Positions 15,689-24,236 of a stretch of DNA of 64,000 bases are shown piece after piece. Location of the stretch: positions 62,001 through 126,000 of the IMG/VR virus record IMGVR_UViG_3300025913_000021. One strand, 5' to 3'. The notes below the pieces were generated by a model. It was not told where the DNA came from. It searched no databases and worked only from the letters and a program-made list of their open reading frames with translations. This stretch comes from a virus. The position numbers were made by a program, and so were the translations under genes. The stretch's first letter is position 1, and each line of letters begins with the position of its first letter.

Positions 15689-16023
15689 GCTACTGCCGCT
15701 TCGGCTGGGGACCGAACAACGAGTTCCCCGGCACACCCGAGGCCGAGGCCGCTGGTGCCTCGGACCTCTACCTGATCGGGACTTCGCGCATCTACGACCC
15801 GGAGACCGGCAAGGAGACCCACGGCATCGAGTGCTGCGGCTGCATCCTCACCCCCGTGGGCTTCCCGTTCTTCACCGAACTGCCCAAGATCCTCGCCCAT
15901 TTGGACGAGCATCGGAAAGCTGGCCACACCGTGCACCCGTGGGTGCAGCCCGACATCGAGGCCGACTTCCAGGACGGGATCTACAGTCCGCCCTGGATCG
16001 CAGGGAAGCTGGGGCGCACGTGA
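15685..16023 (+). CDS. hypothetical protein
   Basis: 112 residues. ATG overlaps the integrase stop by 4 nt. Contains CCGCILTP and a His-rich segment (LDEHRKAGHTVHPW). Resembles small proteins of actinophages that I cannot name. Function unknown. Confidence 0.72.
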   Translation: MSYCRFGWGPNNEFPGTPEAEAAGASDLYLIGTSRIYDPETGKETHGIECCGCILTPVGFPFFTELPKILAHLDEHRKAGHTVHPWVQPDIEADFQDGIYSPPWIAGKLGRT

Positions 16024-16304
16024 GCCACGTCGTCTACAAGTACCCGTTCGACGAGTTCCTGTTCAGCGTCAGCGACGGTGCGATGGTGGTTCCGGAGGGT
16101 CACGTCGTGCACGTCGGAGTGCAGCACCTCAGCGACAGCCTGCCGACGGTGTGGGTGCAGCACGACAAGGACAACCACGCGCAGATGACACTGGTGGTCA
16201 TCGGCACGGGTCGCGAGTTCGAGCCCCTGGGTATCGAGCACGTCGGCTCCGTCGTCTGCGCCAACGGCCAGCTCGTGTGGCACGTCTACCGGAGGCTCAC
16301 GTGA
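16020..16304 (+). CDS. DUF7352-like protein
   Basis: 94 residues from GTG at 16020. The order VYKYPF, VPEGHVVHVGVQ, TVWVQ, VIGTGREF and LVWHVY matches a small all-beta phage family I associate with DUF7352. No function is known. GTGA overlaps on both sides. Confidence 0.72.
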   Translation: MSHVVYKYPFDEFLFSVSDGAMVVPEGHVVHVGVQHLSDSLPTVWVQHDKDNHAQMTLVVIGTGREFEPLGIEHVGSVVCANGQLVWHVYRRLT

Positions 16305-16636
16305 CCGAGACCGACCGGCCCGGTTCGCAGTACCGCCACAAGCTGCCCAAGGACCAGAGGAACCTCAGCACGACGGAGCTGGCGCGCCGTGCTGGGGTCG
16401 GGGTCGGCGTGTCGATCATGCGCTGCGGGCCGTACTGGGACGTGGTGGCCCGGCTCGACGCCAAGGGCAAGTTGGAGTACATCGTCACCGACTGCTCCGT
16501 ACAGGGCCGCAAGCCGCTACTCGTGCATGGTCCGGTCTCACGCGACGCTGCGATCAAGTGGGCGAAGGAGACCGCGCTGCTGTTCATGTCGGTGCGTGGC
16601 GGTCACATCGACGACGACCTGATGGGGCACCGATGA
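16301..16636 (+). CDS. hypothetical protein
   Basis: 111 residues from GTG at 16301. A basic N-terminus, a strand pair (WDVVARLDAKGKLEYIVTD) and a helix (RDAAIKWAKETALLF), an alpha-beta layout. Not recognised. Confidence 0.7.
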   Translation: MTETDRPGSQYRHKLPKDQRNLSTTELARRAGVGVGVSIMRCGPYWDVVARLDAKGKLEYIVTDCSVQGRKPLLVHGPVSRDAAIKWAKETALLFMSVRGGHIDDDLMGHR

Positions 16637-16980
16637 TCGTCGAGATCGTCGAGGCCGGGATGATCGTCGCGGCCGGTGCCTTGGGCAACGTCATGGGCTG
16701 GACGCGCGGCCGGGCCGAGCGCAACATCATCAACCTGTTCACGACCGGCCAGGCCGAGAACCTCTGGTGCCTGTGCGGCCACGCGATGTCCATGCACGCG
16801 AAAGGCACTGACTCGTGCAACGATCACGCCCTCAATGATCAAGGGAAGATGATCGTCACCTACAAGACCGGCGTGACCACGCAGTACATGCGCTGCCCGT
16901 GCATGAAGTTCGTCGGCGATCCCAGCAGGAATCCGACGCCCGTTCAAACCCGGAAGGACGTGCTCGACCTTGGCCAGTAG
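16633..16980 (+). CDS. Cys-cluster protein with hydrophobic N-terminus
   Basis: 115 residues. Residues 1-22 are hydrophobic (EIVEAGMIVAAGALGNVMGW) and may anchor it in the membrane. The rest has CLCGHAMSMH and CPCMKF, a possible metal site. Function unknown. Confidence 0.7.
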   Translation: MIVEIVEAGMIVAAGALGNVMGWTRGRAERNIINLFTTGQAENLWCLCGHAMSMHAKGTDSCNDHALNDQGKMIVTYKTGVTTQYMRCPCMKFVGDPSRNPTPVQTRKDVLDLGQ

Positions 16981-17305
16981 CGACATCACCGGAGACCCGA
17001 AGTTCCAGGAGTTCGCCGAGAGGGCGATCACCAAACTGGTGCCGATGGTGGACGAGTCGGCGTACTGCGTGGCGCTCGTGCCGCGCAAGCCCGAGGACTT
17101 CAACGACATCAAGTTCTGCGTCGAACTCGGCATGATGATCATGATGAACAAGCCCATCGTGTTCGTCATCGCGCCGGGCACCAAGGTCCCCGAGAAGCTG
17201 ATCAAGGTGGCCGACCGGATCATCGAGCTGGACACCAACGACGCGAAGTTCATGGCGACCCTGGAGGAGACGCTCCAGGAGCTGACCGTCGAGCTGGGGC
17301 TGTGA
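16970..17305 (+). CDS. Rossmann-like protein, possible nucleoside deoxyribosyltransferase or TIR relative
   Basis: 111 residues from TTG at 16970. The order of a strand (YCVALVPRK), a helix with a conserved-looking Glu (FCVELGMMIMMNK), strand (PIVFVIAPGT), VPEKL and strand (ADRIIELD) follows the short flavodoxin-like fold of nucleoside 2-deoxyribosyltransferase and TIR-like proteins, where the helix Glu is catalytic. Substrate is unknown: it could be a nucleotide-salvage enzyme or act on NAD-type molecules. The fold match is by eye. Confidence 0.68.
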   Translation: MASSDITGDPKFQEFAERAITKLVPMVDESAYCVALVPRKPEDFNDIKFCVELGMMIMMNKPIVFVIAPGTKVPEKLIKVADRIIELDTNDAKFMATLEETLQELTVELGL

Positions 17306-17514
17306 TGGCCCGCCCGTCGGTGGACGTGCAGGCCAAGAACCTGGCCGAGTTCATGGCCGGGATCTTCGCGGGCTGGGTCGAGAGCAACTTCGTGCCGCAG
17401 TACCTGGAGGGCGAGACGAAGGTTGAACGAACGGGCATCAGTTCCTTCACCATGACCACCCGCTCCGGCACCGTGCTGCGCTTCGATGTGACGGCGGTCG
17501 AGGCTGGTGAGTGA
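17305..17514 (+). CDS. small hypothetical protein
   Basis: 69 residues. ATG at 17305, one-base overlap with the previous stop. A helix (NLAEFMAGIFAGWVES) and a C-terminal strand pair. Not recognised; it may be related in layout to the next gene, which also has a helix followed by two strands. Confidence 0.66.
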   Translation: MARPSVDVQAKNLAEFMAGIFAGWVESNFVPQYLEGETKVERTGISSFTMTTRSGTVLRFDVTAVEAGE

Positions 17515-17728
17515 CGGCGGCGAGGAGCTGCTGACCGGCGTGATCGCCGGGTCGCTCTCGCAGCTCACAGGCGTCAGCTTCCCTATCAAGATCAAGGCCG
17601 TGAACGTCCTCACCGACGCGAACGGCGACTACCGACGGGTGGTCGAGGTCGAAATGGCCAGCGGGACGTACTACGTCTCAGTCACGCCATACGATCCCGA
17701 GACCCCCGTCATCGAGGAGGAACCGTGA
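17507..17728 (+). CDS. small hypothetical protein
   Basis: 73 residues from GTG at 17507. A helix (LLTGVIAGSLSQLTG) followed by strands (YRRVVEVEMASGTYYVSV), ending VIEEEP with the next ribosome-binding site in the Glu codons. Not recognised. Confidence 0.67.
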   Translation: MSDGGEELLTGVIAGSLSQLTGVSFPIKIKAVNVLTDANGDYRRVVEVEMASGTYYVSVTPYDPETPVIEEEP

Positions 17729-17964
17729 GCAACAAGAACGATCTCTACAACGCCCGACACCGGCTGCCCACCGACGGCAGCGTGCGCGGCAACGACGGCC
17801 GCGTCTGGCACCCCAAGGGCGAGGGCAAGTGGTGGTACACCGACGAGCGCTACGTCGCCGCGATCCCGACCAGCGTGCTGAGCCAGATGCACGGCCCGCT
17901 CATCAAGGTCGAGGAGCCGAAGCCCACCCGCGAGCTGCCGGTGAAGGCGATGCCACGTGGTTGA
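17725..17964 (+). CDS. small hypothetical protein
   Basis: 79 residues from GTG at 17725. Central RVWHPKGEGKWWYTDERY is rich in Trp, Tyr and Lys. Basic overall, not recognised. Confidence 0.66.
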   Translation: MSNKNDLYNARHRLPTDGSVRGNDGRVWHPKGEGKWWYTDERYVAAIPTSVLSQMHGPLIKVEEPKPTRELPVKAMPRG

Positions 17965-18601
17965 TCTCCCGGATGGGATGCCCGTCGGAATCGCCAAGCT
18001 GCCGCTGAACAAGGTCGGCTACCCGGTGCCGTGGTTCGTGTGGACGAACCCGGACACCAACGAGCCCGACTTCCGCGTCGTGAAGCCCGGCGCGATCCGA
18101 GCCGCGCTCACGCAGAACCTGTGCTGGATCTGCGGCGAGTCCATGATCGGCACCCAGGCGTTCGTCATCGGCCCGATGTGCGCGGTCAACCGCACCAGCG
18201 CCGAGCCGCCCTCGCACCTGCTCTGCGCGCGGTGGGCGGCTATCGCCTGCCCGTTCCTCGCCCGGCCGGAAATGGTCCGGCGTGACCACTTCGACTTCGA
18301 GCACGTGGGCATGGCGGGTGAGGCGATCCTGCGCAACCCCGGCGTGGGCCTGGTGTGGCCGACACGGCGCGGTGAGTGGTCGGTGTTCCAGGTACCCAAC
18401 GGCATCCTGTTCCAGATCGGTGAGCCCGTCAGGGCCCCGGAGTGGTACGCCCACGGTCGGGTCGCCACCCGCGAGGAGGCCGAGCACTCCATCGACACCG
18501 GCCTGCCGTCGCTGCACAAGATCGCAGACGAGGAAGGGCCGGACGCCCTGGAGGAGCTGGACCGGCTCGTCGGCGTGGCTCGGACGTTCCTGCCGGTCTG
18601 A
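17957..18601 (+). CDS. conserved hypothetical protein with CxxC
   Basis: 214 residues from GTG at 17957. Pattern PVPWFVWTNPDTNEPDFRV, CWICGESM, CAVNRTSAEPPSH and CPFLARPEM is shared, in my recollection, with hypothetical proteins of actinobacterial plasmids and phages. The Cys set suggests zinc. Function unknown. Confidence 0.76.
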   Translation: MVDLPDGMPVGIAKLPLNKVGYPVPWFVWTNPDTNEPDFRVVKPGAIRAALTQNLCWICGESMIGTQAFVIGPMCAVNRTSAEPPSHLLCARWAAIACPFLARPEMVRRDHFDFEHVGMAGEAILRNPGVGLVWPTRRGEWSVFQVPNGILFQIGEPVRAPEWYAHGRVATREEAEHSIDTGLPSLHKIADEEGPDALEELDRLVGVARTFLPV

Positions 18602-18882
18602 TGACCGAGCGGAAGCGGCGGCGACTCACCGACTGGGACGCGATCCTGCGCAACCTCCGCCTCGGTGACCTGCGCTACCGCTACTACACGAACACCGATC
18701 GGATCGCGCTCTATACGACCGTCCGTCTGTATGAGGGCGGGGACTACCTGGCTGCCCTGGTCGAGCGAGACGGGACGGTCCTCATGCGAGCCGAACGGCC
18801 ACTGGCCCGCGAGGTGCGCGACCTGTGCCGCATGTGGTCGAAGGGCTTCGCTGTGGCGTACGAGATCAAGGAGGAGCCGTGA
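18601..18882 (+). CDS. hypothetical protein
   Basis: 93 residues. Basic N-terminus, Tyr-rich strands (LRYRYYTNTDRIALYTTV) and a helix, ending EIKEEP. One-base overlap with the upstream stop. Not recognised. Confidence 0.68.
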   Translation: MTERKRRRLTDWDAILRNLRLGDLRYRYYTNTDRIALYTTVRLYEGGDYLAALVERDGTVLMRAERPLAREVRDLCRMWSKGFAVAYEIKEEP

Positions 18883-19145
18883 GCCTCAACAGGGCACGCA
18901 ACGGCCTGGTCACCACCTTCCTCTCCCTGGAGGAGGTGGACACGCTCGCGCGGGGACTGGCTCGTCTGGTCGTCCCCGACTCGGACGCCGAGGATGCGCA
19001 CGACGCCTCTCGGCTGATCTACATGAACGGCGCGCAGTTCACCGGCCCGAAGGAAGAACTGATGCGCATCTATTCGATGGCAACCCACCTGGCCGAATTG
19101 AGGAACGACCTTGCCCGCGAAGAACCGGATGCAACTGATCCGTGA
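18879..19145 (+). CDS. hypothetical protein
   Basis: 88 residues from GTG at 18879. Mostly helical (FLSLEEVDTLARGLARLV). Not recognised. Its 3' end overlaps the next gene by 35 nt. Confidence 0.66.
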   Translation: MSLNRARNGLVTTFLSLEEVDTLARGLARLVVPDSDAEDAHDASRLIYMNGAQFTGPKEELMRIYSMATHLAELRNDLAREEPDATDP

Positions 19146-19593
19146 GGCCCAGACGCTCGACGAGCTGTACGCGATCGTGCCACAGCCGATCGACTGCACC
19201 GGGGAGTGCTGGGACTCCTGCGGCCCGATCGGCTACAGCGTCGAGGAGGGCGAGCGCATGGATGCGATCGGCCGACGACCACCGAACGCGCATGAGCGTC
19301 GGCACCGCCTCATGTGCTCGGCACTGACCAAGGACCACAAGTGCTCCGTCTACGAGGCACGGCCGATGATCTGTCGGCTGTGGGGCGTGAGCGAGACGAT
19401 GCCGTGCCCGCACGGCACACCGGACAAGCCGTGCTGGACGGCGTTCCCACTGACCCCCGAGGAGAGCGCTGCTCTCTTAGGTCGGGCGCAGGAGATCGGC
19501 GGCACTCCCGAGGGAGTGCGTCAGCGCTACATGATCAAGCACGACGACCTGACCGAAATCATCCGACGCAAGCCCAGCTCTTGGGATCTCTAG
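19111..19593 (+). CDS. YkgJ-like Cys-cluster protein
   Basis: 160 residues from TTG at 19111 (an internal ATG at 19129 is also possible). Cys spacing (DCTGECWDSCG, CSALTKDHKCSVYEARPMIC, RLWG, CPHG) is the signature of the YkgJ family, thought to bind a zinc or iron-sulfur centre and of uncertain function. A second member lies at 22871-23407. Two copies in one phage is unusual. Confidence 0.82.
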   Translation: MPAKNRMQLIREAQTLDELYAIVPQPIDCTGECWDSCGPIGYSVEEGERMDAIGRRPPNAHERRHRLMCSALTKDHKCSVYEARPMICRLWGVSETMPCPHGTPDKPCWTAFPLTPEESAALLGRAQEIGGTPEGVRQRYMIKHDDLTEIIRRKPSSWDL

Positions 19594-19601
19594 GGGGAAC
19601 C

Positions 19602-20516
19602 ATGACCACCACACCGACTGACACCGACGCCACCACCGAAACGAACGAGTGGCAGTTTCCGATCGAGGCCGTGCTGGAGTACCACAAGGCCCGCATCGCA
19701 GGCAACGAGGACCACGTGCCCGCGATGGTCGAGGCGTGGGTCGAGGGCGAGGGCCCGGTCTGGAGCGCGATGGTCGCCGACGTGGGCGAGTCCAGCCCGC
19801 GTGACTGCGCCCTGTTCGCCGCGTCGATCATGTCCAGGATCACCGGGGCCGACTACATCCTGTTCTGCGTGGACACCCACATGAGCCACTCTCAGGTGAA
19901 TCCGACGACGGGCAAGCCGTGGGCACCGGGCGAAATGCAGCGCATGTGCGACGAGGAGGGGTACTGCGACACCGGCAACATCCGCGACAACCTCATGGTC
20001 GCGATCGTGCGGCGCTCCGACGCGAAGATCTACATGACCGGCATCCCGTACCACTTCCACAAGGGCGAGGTCATGTACTTCGACCCGCAGCCGCCGATGG
20101 ACGAGTGGAACGACGAGGGCGGCGTGAAGCAGATGGGCGGCACCATCCCCGACACCCTGCGCCAGGTCATACAGCAGCCGCCGCTCAGCGAGCAGCTCAC
20201 GCAGATGGGTGCGTACGAGGCGATCGGCTTCGACGGTCCGTCGAACATCACCCGCCTGCACCAGATTCTGGCGGGCATCCGTGTCATGGGGAAGGTCGCC
20301 GTGGACACCGGGTGCGAGGGTCCGATGTTCCTGCACATGATCCCGACGAGCACCGACGAGGAGCGTCAGATCATGGACGACTTCTCCAAGCGCGACGACA
20401 TCACCAACCTGGCCGAGTACGGCGCGGAGGAGCCTGAGCCCTCGCTCGCGGAACAGATGGGCGCTGCTCCCACCACGATCGAGGAGGAGCCCGGTGACGA
20501 ACCAGCCCAGCCATGA
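19602..20516 (+). CDS. conserved hypothetical protein with read-through tail
   Basis: 304 residues. ATG at 19602 after GGGGGAA. Core about 30-270 with SSPRDCALFAASIMSRITG and IYMTGIPYHFHKGEV; not recognised. Odd: near the end it reads TIEEEPGDEPAQP. In its neighbours IEEEP is followed at once by a stop that overlaps the next start. Here one extra G (GAGCCCGGTGA instead of GAGCCGTGA) removes that stop and adds seven or eight residues. Confidence 0.75.
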   Translation: MTTTPTDTDATTETNEWQFPIEAVLEYHKARIAGNEDHVPAMVEAWVEGEGPVWSAMVADVGESSPRDCALFAASIMSRITGADYILFCVDTHMSHSQVNPTTGKPWAPGEMQRMCDEEGYCDTGNIRDNLMVAIVRRSDAKIYMTGIPYHFHKGEVMYFDPQPPMDEWNDEGGVKQMGGTIPDTLRQVIQQPPLSEQLTQMGAYEAIGFDGPSNITRLHQILAGIRVMGKVAVDTGCEGPMFLHMIPTSTDEERQIMDDFSKRDDITNLAEYGAEEPEPSLAEQMGAAPTTIEEEPGDEPAQP

Positions 20517-20910
20517 CGAGTTCAAGCTCACCTACGCTCCGATCCTGACCTGGGAGAGCCAGGTCTCGCAGTACCCGGAGCGGGGTGAGCCGAACACGAT
20601 CGAGCTGTTCCTGGGTGACGAGAGCGAGAACTTCCCCGGCAAACCGCCGATCAACTGCCTGCTCTGGCGGGACGGCGACGGCCTGATCCGAGGCATCCTC
20701 AACCACTACCCGGACGACTACCCGCCGTACGAGCAGCGCGGCAACATCAACGTGTTCGTGCAGCCCGGGTGGAAGCGGCGCGGGATCGGCACCGCCTTGT
20801 GGGACAAGGCGATCGAGCTGTTCGGCGAGCCGAACTACCACCAGCAGACCTACAGCCCCGAGGGCATCCAGGCCGTGCTGCGCTACCGGAGGAAGCATGG
20901 ACTCGACTAG
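20494..20910 (+). CDS. GNAT-like acetyltransferase
   Basis: 138 residues from GTG at 20494. NINVFVQPGWKRRGIGTALW (about 87-106) carries the acetyl-CoA-binding motif R-R-x-G-x-G, then a helix and a short C-terminus. Length suits a minimal GNAT fold. Substrate unknown. Confidence 0.75.
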   Translation: MTNQPSHDEFKLTYAPILTWESQVSQYPERGEPNTIELFLGDESENFPGKPPINCLLWRDGDGLIRGILNHYPDDYPPYEQRGNINVFVQPGWKRRGIGTALWDKAIELFGEPNYHQQTYSPEGIQAVLRYRRKHGLD

Positions 20911-21382
20911 CCTGTCCGGGCTCAACGGCCAGTGCGCGATTTGCCACCGGGTGCTCGACTGGGAGACCGACCTGGACGGCAGCAACGGTCACTGGGTGCA
21001 CACGTTCCAGGACCGACTGGTCGAGGACCACGAGCCGGTGTGGGCACCGGAGGGCACGGACACCGAGTTCCGCTGCGACTTCTGCAACCTCAATGGCCCG
21101 ACGTTCTTTCTGCCGTGCAGCGATTTCCAGTACCCATCCCAGATGGGCGTGAGCGTCGGCGAGTGGCTGGCCTGCGGCGAGTGCGCTCCGCTGATCTCCC
21201 AGGACCAGTGGCTCGCAGTGGGCGAGCGGGCGATCACCGTCAGCCCGACCATCGCCTACCAGATCCGCGAGAACCTGATGAGCCGACACCAGGCACGCGA
21301 ACTGATCAACAAGATCTACCGACTCGTGCGAGAGCACGCCACCGGGCCGTTGCAGCCCTGGACACCAGGGCGGGAGGGATAG
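20897..21382 (+). CDS. zinc-binding hypothetical protein
   Basis: 161 residues. CAICHR at the start, CDFCN in the middle and CGEC further on, spaced like two zinc ribbons, followed by a helical C-terminus (YQIRENLMSRHQARELINKI). Overlaps the GNAT-like gene by 14 nt. Confidence 0.73.
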   Translation: MDSTSLSGLNGQCAICHRVLDWETDLDGSNGHWVHTFQDRLVEDHEPVWAPEGTDTEFRCDFCNLNGPTFFLPCSDFQYPSQMGVSVGEWLACGECAPLISQDQWLAVGERAITVSPTIAYQIRENLMSRHQARELINKIYRLVREHATGPLQPWTPGREG

Positions 21383-21384
21383 CC

Positions 21385-22443
21385 ATGCCCGCTACCGACG
21401 CACTTCACGTCCGCACGCAGGTTGCGGAGCAGCTACAGGGTCAGACCTTCCGCACGATCATCGACGCCTTCGTGGGTGATGACTTCAATCGGATGCGCGG
21501 CCAGAAGCAGAACGTCCACGACACCAGAAGCACGGCCGGGGCGATCAATGCGAACCAGGCCCCGGCGTTCCGCGCGGAGGCGTTCGCCAACGCGATGTCC
21601 ATCGCCGAGACCTTCTACCTCAGCCCGGAAATGCACGCGATCTGCCAGGACGCCAGCCAGGCCGAGGACTTCCCCGAGGACGAGACGATCCTGCGCGAGG
21701 ACCCGCCGAGCGAGGCCGGGTTCCTGTTCCTGCCCGCGCGCTTCCGCATGATGGAACTGCGCGGCCGACTGATGATCGCGCACGCCGTGGTGTGGATCAA
21801 CAACAAGGTCTGGTGGCTCTGCGACCGGCGTGACCCGGACGACGAAATGAACGTTGAGCTGAATGCGGCGTACGGCGGACACGGTCAGGTTGGCCTGCCA
21901 CGCTACGACCTCATGGCGGTGAGCAGCTTCAAGTGGGGTGAGCCCATGCCGAAGATGATCACCTTCGAGAAGGGCGTGCTGCCGACCGATGCCAAGGTCG
22001 AGTTCAAGGACGTGCCGTTCGAGGGTGGCACCCGGCGCATCCTGTTCACCGACGCGCTCGTCCATCCCGGCCTGAGCAAGCCGCAGGCCACGGTGTCGCC
22101 CGAGCTGCGGTTCCTGCTCACCGTCTGGCGCATGATGCAGCAGACGATCACCGACGTGGTGGACGAGTACCCGGACAACAAGGCCGTCCGTCGCTACGCC
22201 GACCGCGCCGGGATCAAGGACCAGCGCATCCGCGTGATTCAGCTCCGTCGCCGCGAGAGCCACCAGACCGGCCAGGGCTCGCCGCTGACCGTGCGCTTCG
22301 TCGTGCGTGGCCACTGGCGACGCATCTGGTGCGGCCCGGCCGAGAACCGCTACCAGCGCGCGATCTGGATCCACCCGCACCTCAAGGGTCCGGAGGGTGC
22401 CCCGCTGATCCACCGCGAGAAGATCAACGCCCTGGTGCGATGA
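21385..22443 (+). CDS. conserved actinobacterial plasmid/phage protein
   Basis: 352 residues. The C-terminal part (about 295-345), with RFVVRGHWRRIWCGP, RAIWIHPHLKGPEGAPL and EKINAL, strongly resembles a region found in hypothetical proteins of Streptomyces-type plasmids and phages. No biochemical role is known to me. It is the largest unassigned plus-strand protein after the one at 4750. Confidence 0.78.
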   Translation: MPATDALHVRTQVAEQLQGQTFRTIIDAFVGDDFNRMRGQKQNVHDTRSTAGAINANQAPAFRAEAFANAMSIAETFYLSPEMHAICQDASQAEDFPEDETILREDPPSEAGFLFLPARFRMMELRGRLMIAHAVVWINNKVWWLCDRRDPDDEMNVELNAAYGGHGQVGLPRYDLMAVSSFKWGEPMPKMITFEKGVLPTDAKVEFKDVPFEGGTRRILFTDALVHPGLSKPQATVSPELRFLLTVWRMMQQTITDVVDEYPDNKAVRRYADRAGIKDQRIRVIQLRRRESHQTGQGSPLTVRFVVRGHWRRIWCGPAENRYQRAIWIHPHLKGPEGAPLIHREKINALVR

Positions 22444-22655
22444 ACGGACACGTGGTCGTTTTGATCGTGGCCGTCGTGGGACTCGTGACGGTCTGTGTGT
22501 TCATGTTCCTCATGGTGCGCGCGAGCAGGAACCTACGGATCTCGGCCGAGAACCTCCAGCATGCGGCCGAGGACTATCGCGACTCGATGGACGACCTGAA
22601 CACCTTCCTGTTCCGGTCGGTCAACGGCGAGCACACCGTGGAGGAGGAGCCCTAG
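22440..22655 (+). CDS. single-pass membrane protein
   Basis: 71 residues. One N-terminal hydrophobic helix (about 3-25, HVVVLIVAVVGLVTVCVFMF), then a charged cytoplasmic-type helix (RISAENLQHAAEDYRDSMDD). Ends TVEEEP. Function unknown. Confidence 0.7.
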   Translation: MNGHVVVLIVAVVGLVTVCVFMFLMVRASRNLRISAENLQHAAEDYRDSMDDLNTFLFRSVNGEHTVEEEP

Positions 22656-22871
22656 GTGGACTACTCGGTGGCGCTGTTCGAGGCTGCTCACGACCCGCAC
22701 GTATGCCTAAGGCGATTCGCCAACGGTGACATCGTGACGCAGCACTGGCCGAAGAAACGAACCGACGAGCGGCCGACCTGCCGGTACTGCCTGATGCTGA
22801 TCAAGAAGGTCGAAACGCATGCGGCGTCTCGGTGGGCCGCTGTCGAGTACATCGTGGAGGAGGAGCCCTGA
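22656..22871 (+). CDS. small CxxC protein
   Basis: 71 residues from GTG at 22656. HVCLRRFANGD and CRYCLMLI give a possible zinc site. Ends YIVEEEP, almost the same ending as the gene before it. Not recognised. Confidence 0.68.
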   Translation: MDYSVALFEAAHDPHVCLRRFANGDIVTQHWPKKRTDERPTCRYCLMLIKKVETHAASRWAAVEYIVEEEP

Positions 22872-23407
22872 TGGGCATGCTCGCGCGCCTGGAGGCGCTG
22901 TACGCCGAACTGCCCGAGGTGGCCTGCCAGGGCAAGTGCCAGACCTGCTGCGGACCCATCGACATGAGCCCGGGAGAACGACTGCGCATCCGTTCCCAAG
23001 GCGTCGAGATCCAGCCGATGACCAGCGCGCGAGTGCGAGCCTGGGAACGCCAGCAGAAGTACGACGACGACGGCGAGCCGCTGTGGTGCAACGCGCTGAA
23101 CCTGGACACCGGGCTGTGCGAGGTCTACGAGATCCGTCCGATGATCTGCCGCCTCTGGGGTACGGGCAGCGGGGAAATGGCCTGTCCGCACGGCTGTAAG
23201 CCCACCAGACGGCTCTCGGACATCGAGACGATGCAGTTCCTGCTCCGGGCTATGGCGGCGGGTGGTGGCTTCACTGAGGCCGAGTACGCCCGCATGCAGG
23301 CACTGTTCGACGACCCGGAAATGGCCCGGCGCACGACCGAGTACATGGAAGCTGACCCCGAGACCCGACAGCGGATGCGCGACGAAATGGATGGGCGGCT
23401 GAACTGA
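22871..23407 (+). CDS. YkgJ-like Cys-cluster protein, second copy
   Basis: 178 residues. CQGKCQTCCGPIDMSPGER, WCNALNLDTGLCEVYEIRP, MICRLWGTG and CPHGC follow the same order as the protein at 19111-19593. Family members are thought to hold a metal centre. The C-terminal 80 residues are helical. Duplication and divergence inside the phage, or two separate acquisitions. Confidence 0.82.
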   Translation: MGMLARLEALYAELPEVACQGKCQTCCGPIDMSPGERLRIRSQGVEIQPMTSARVRAWERQQKYDDDGEPLWCNALNLDTGLCEVYEIRPMICRLWGTGSGEMACPHGCKPTRRLSDIETMQFLLRAMAAGGGFTEAEYARMQALFDDPEMARRTTEYMEADPETRQRMRDEMDGRLN

Positions 23408-23602
23408 ATGTTCTACTGCAAGGACTGCGCCGACATCACCGGCTGGCCCGAGCTCGGCTTCTCGGTCGGCCGGTGCGAAATGTGCGAGCGGGGCAGCATG
23501 CTGTGCTCCGACGTGCCGAGCAAGTACCTCTCCATCCCGACCCAGGAAATGCACACGCGCATCCAAGGTCTCAACCCACATCGGATCCAGGAGGAGCCGT
23601 GA
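23408..23602 (+). CDS. small zinc-ribbon protein
   Basis: 64 residues. CKDC near the start and CEMC about 20 residues later form a typical zinc ribbon. Ends RIQEEP. Immediately follows the YkgJ-like gene with no gap. Confidence 0.7.
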   Translation: MFYCKDCADITGWPELGFSVGRCEMCERGSMLCSDVPSKYLSIPTQEMHTRIQGLNPHRIQEEP

Positions 23603-23931
23603 CCGACGAACTGCTGCCAGTCAGGTCGAGAGGTAGCTATCCGAGCCACAACGGTCACGTCATGGGCAGCACCCGGCACAACGCGATCTTCTGCATCACG
23701 TGCATGAACGACCTCGGTCTGGAGCAAGGCCCCGCCGAGATCCTGGACCGATGGATTCACCTGGAGATCGAGGAGGACGAGGTTCCTCGCGCTGACGTGG
23801 AGTACGTCGTCTATCGCGCGCGGGACTTCATCGAGCGAGGTCAGGAAATGGACGCGTGGCGATTGCTGGATGAAATGACCCGCCGCATCGGTCGCAGCAA
23901 GGCCGGTCCCAACATGAAGCCGGGCGAGTAG
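23599..23931 (+). CDS. hypothetical protein
   Basis: 110 residues from GTG at 23599. HNAIFCITCMNDLG gives one CxxC; the rest is helical. Not recognised. Confidence 0.7.
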   Translation: MTDELLPVRSRGSYPSHNGHVMGSTRHNAIFCITCMNDLGLEQGPAEILDRWIHLEIEEDEVPRADVEYVVYRARDFIERGQEMDAWRLLDEMTRRIGRSKAGPNMKPGE

Positions 23932-24236
23932 TGGACGCCTACGAGCGCGGCCTACGTGCGGAGATCGCCAACGTCCAACTGGAGCGCGAGCGCGACGAGG
24001 CCCTGGCCGAGAACGAGTACATGCTGCGCATGCTGTGCGAGGCACTGGGTGAGCAGTACGAGTTCCCGTCGGACAACCCGAGTGAGCCGCCCTACCGGAT
24101 GGACTGGCCTCGGATTCTCGGTACGGTGCGTGGTCGAACACGGGTCTGGTCGGACCTGATGAAGCGAGCAGAGGAGGTGGATGCAGAGTGGCTACGCGAG
24201 TACCGGGGCCGGTCCTCACGGACCCGACGGGACTGA
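23931..24236 (+). CDS. coiled-coil hypothetical protein
   Basis: 101 residues from GTG at 23931. The first 35 residues form a charged helix with heptad-like spacing (AEIANVQLERERDEALAENE). The 3' end overlaps the phosphoesterase gene by 49 nt. Not recognised. Confidence 0.68.
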   Translation: MDAYERGLRAEIANVQLERERDEALAENEYMLRMLCEALGEQYEFPSDNPSEPPYRMDWPRILGTVRGRTRVWSDLMKRAEEVDAEWLREYRGRSSRTRRD

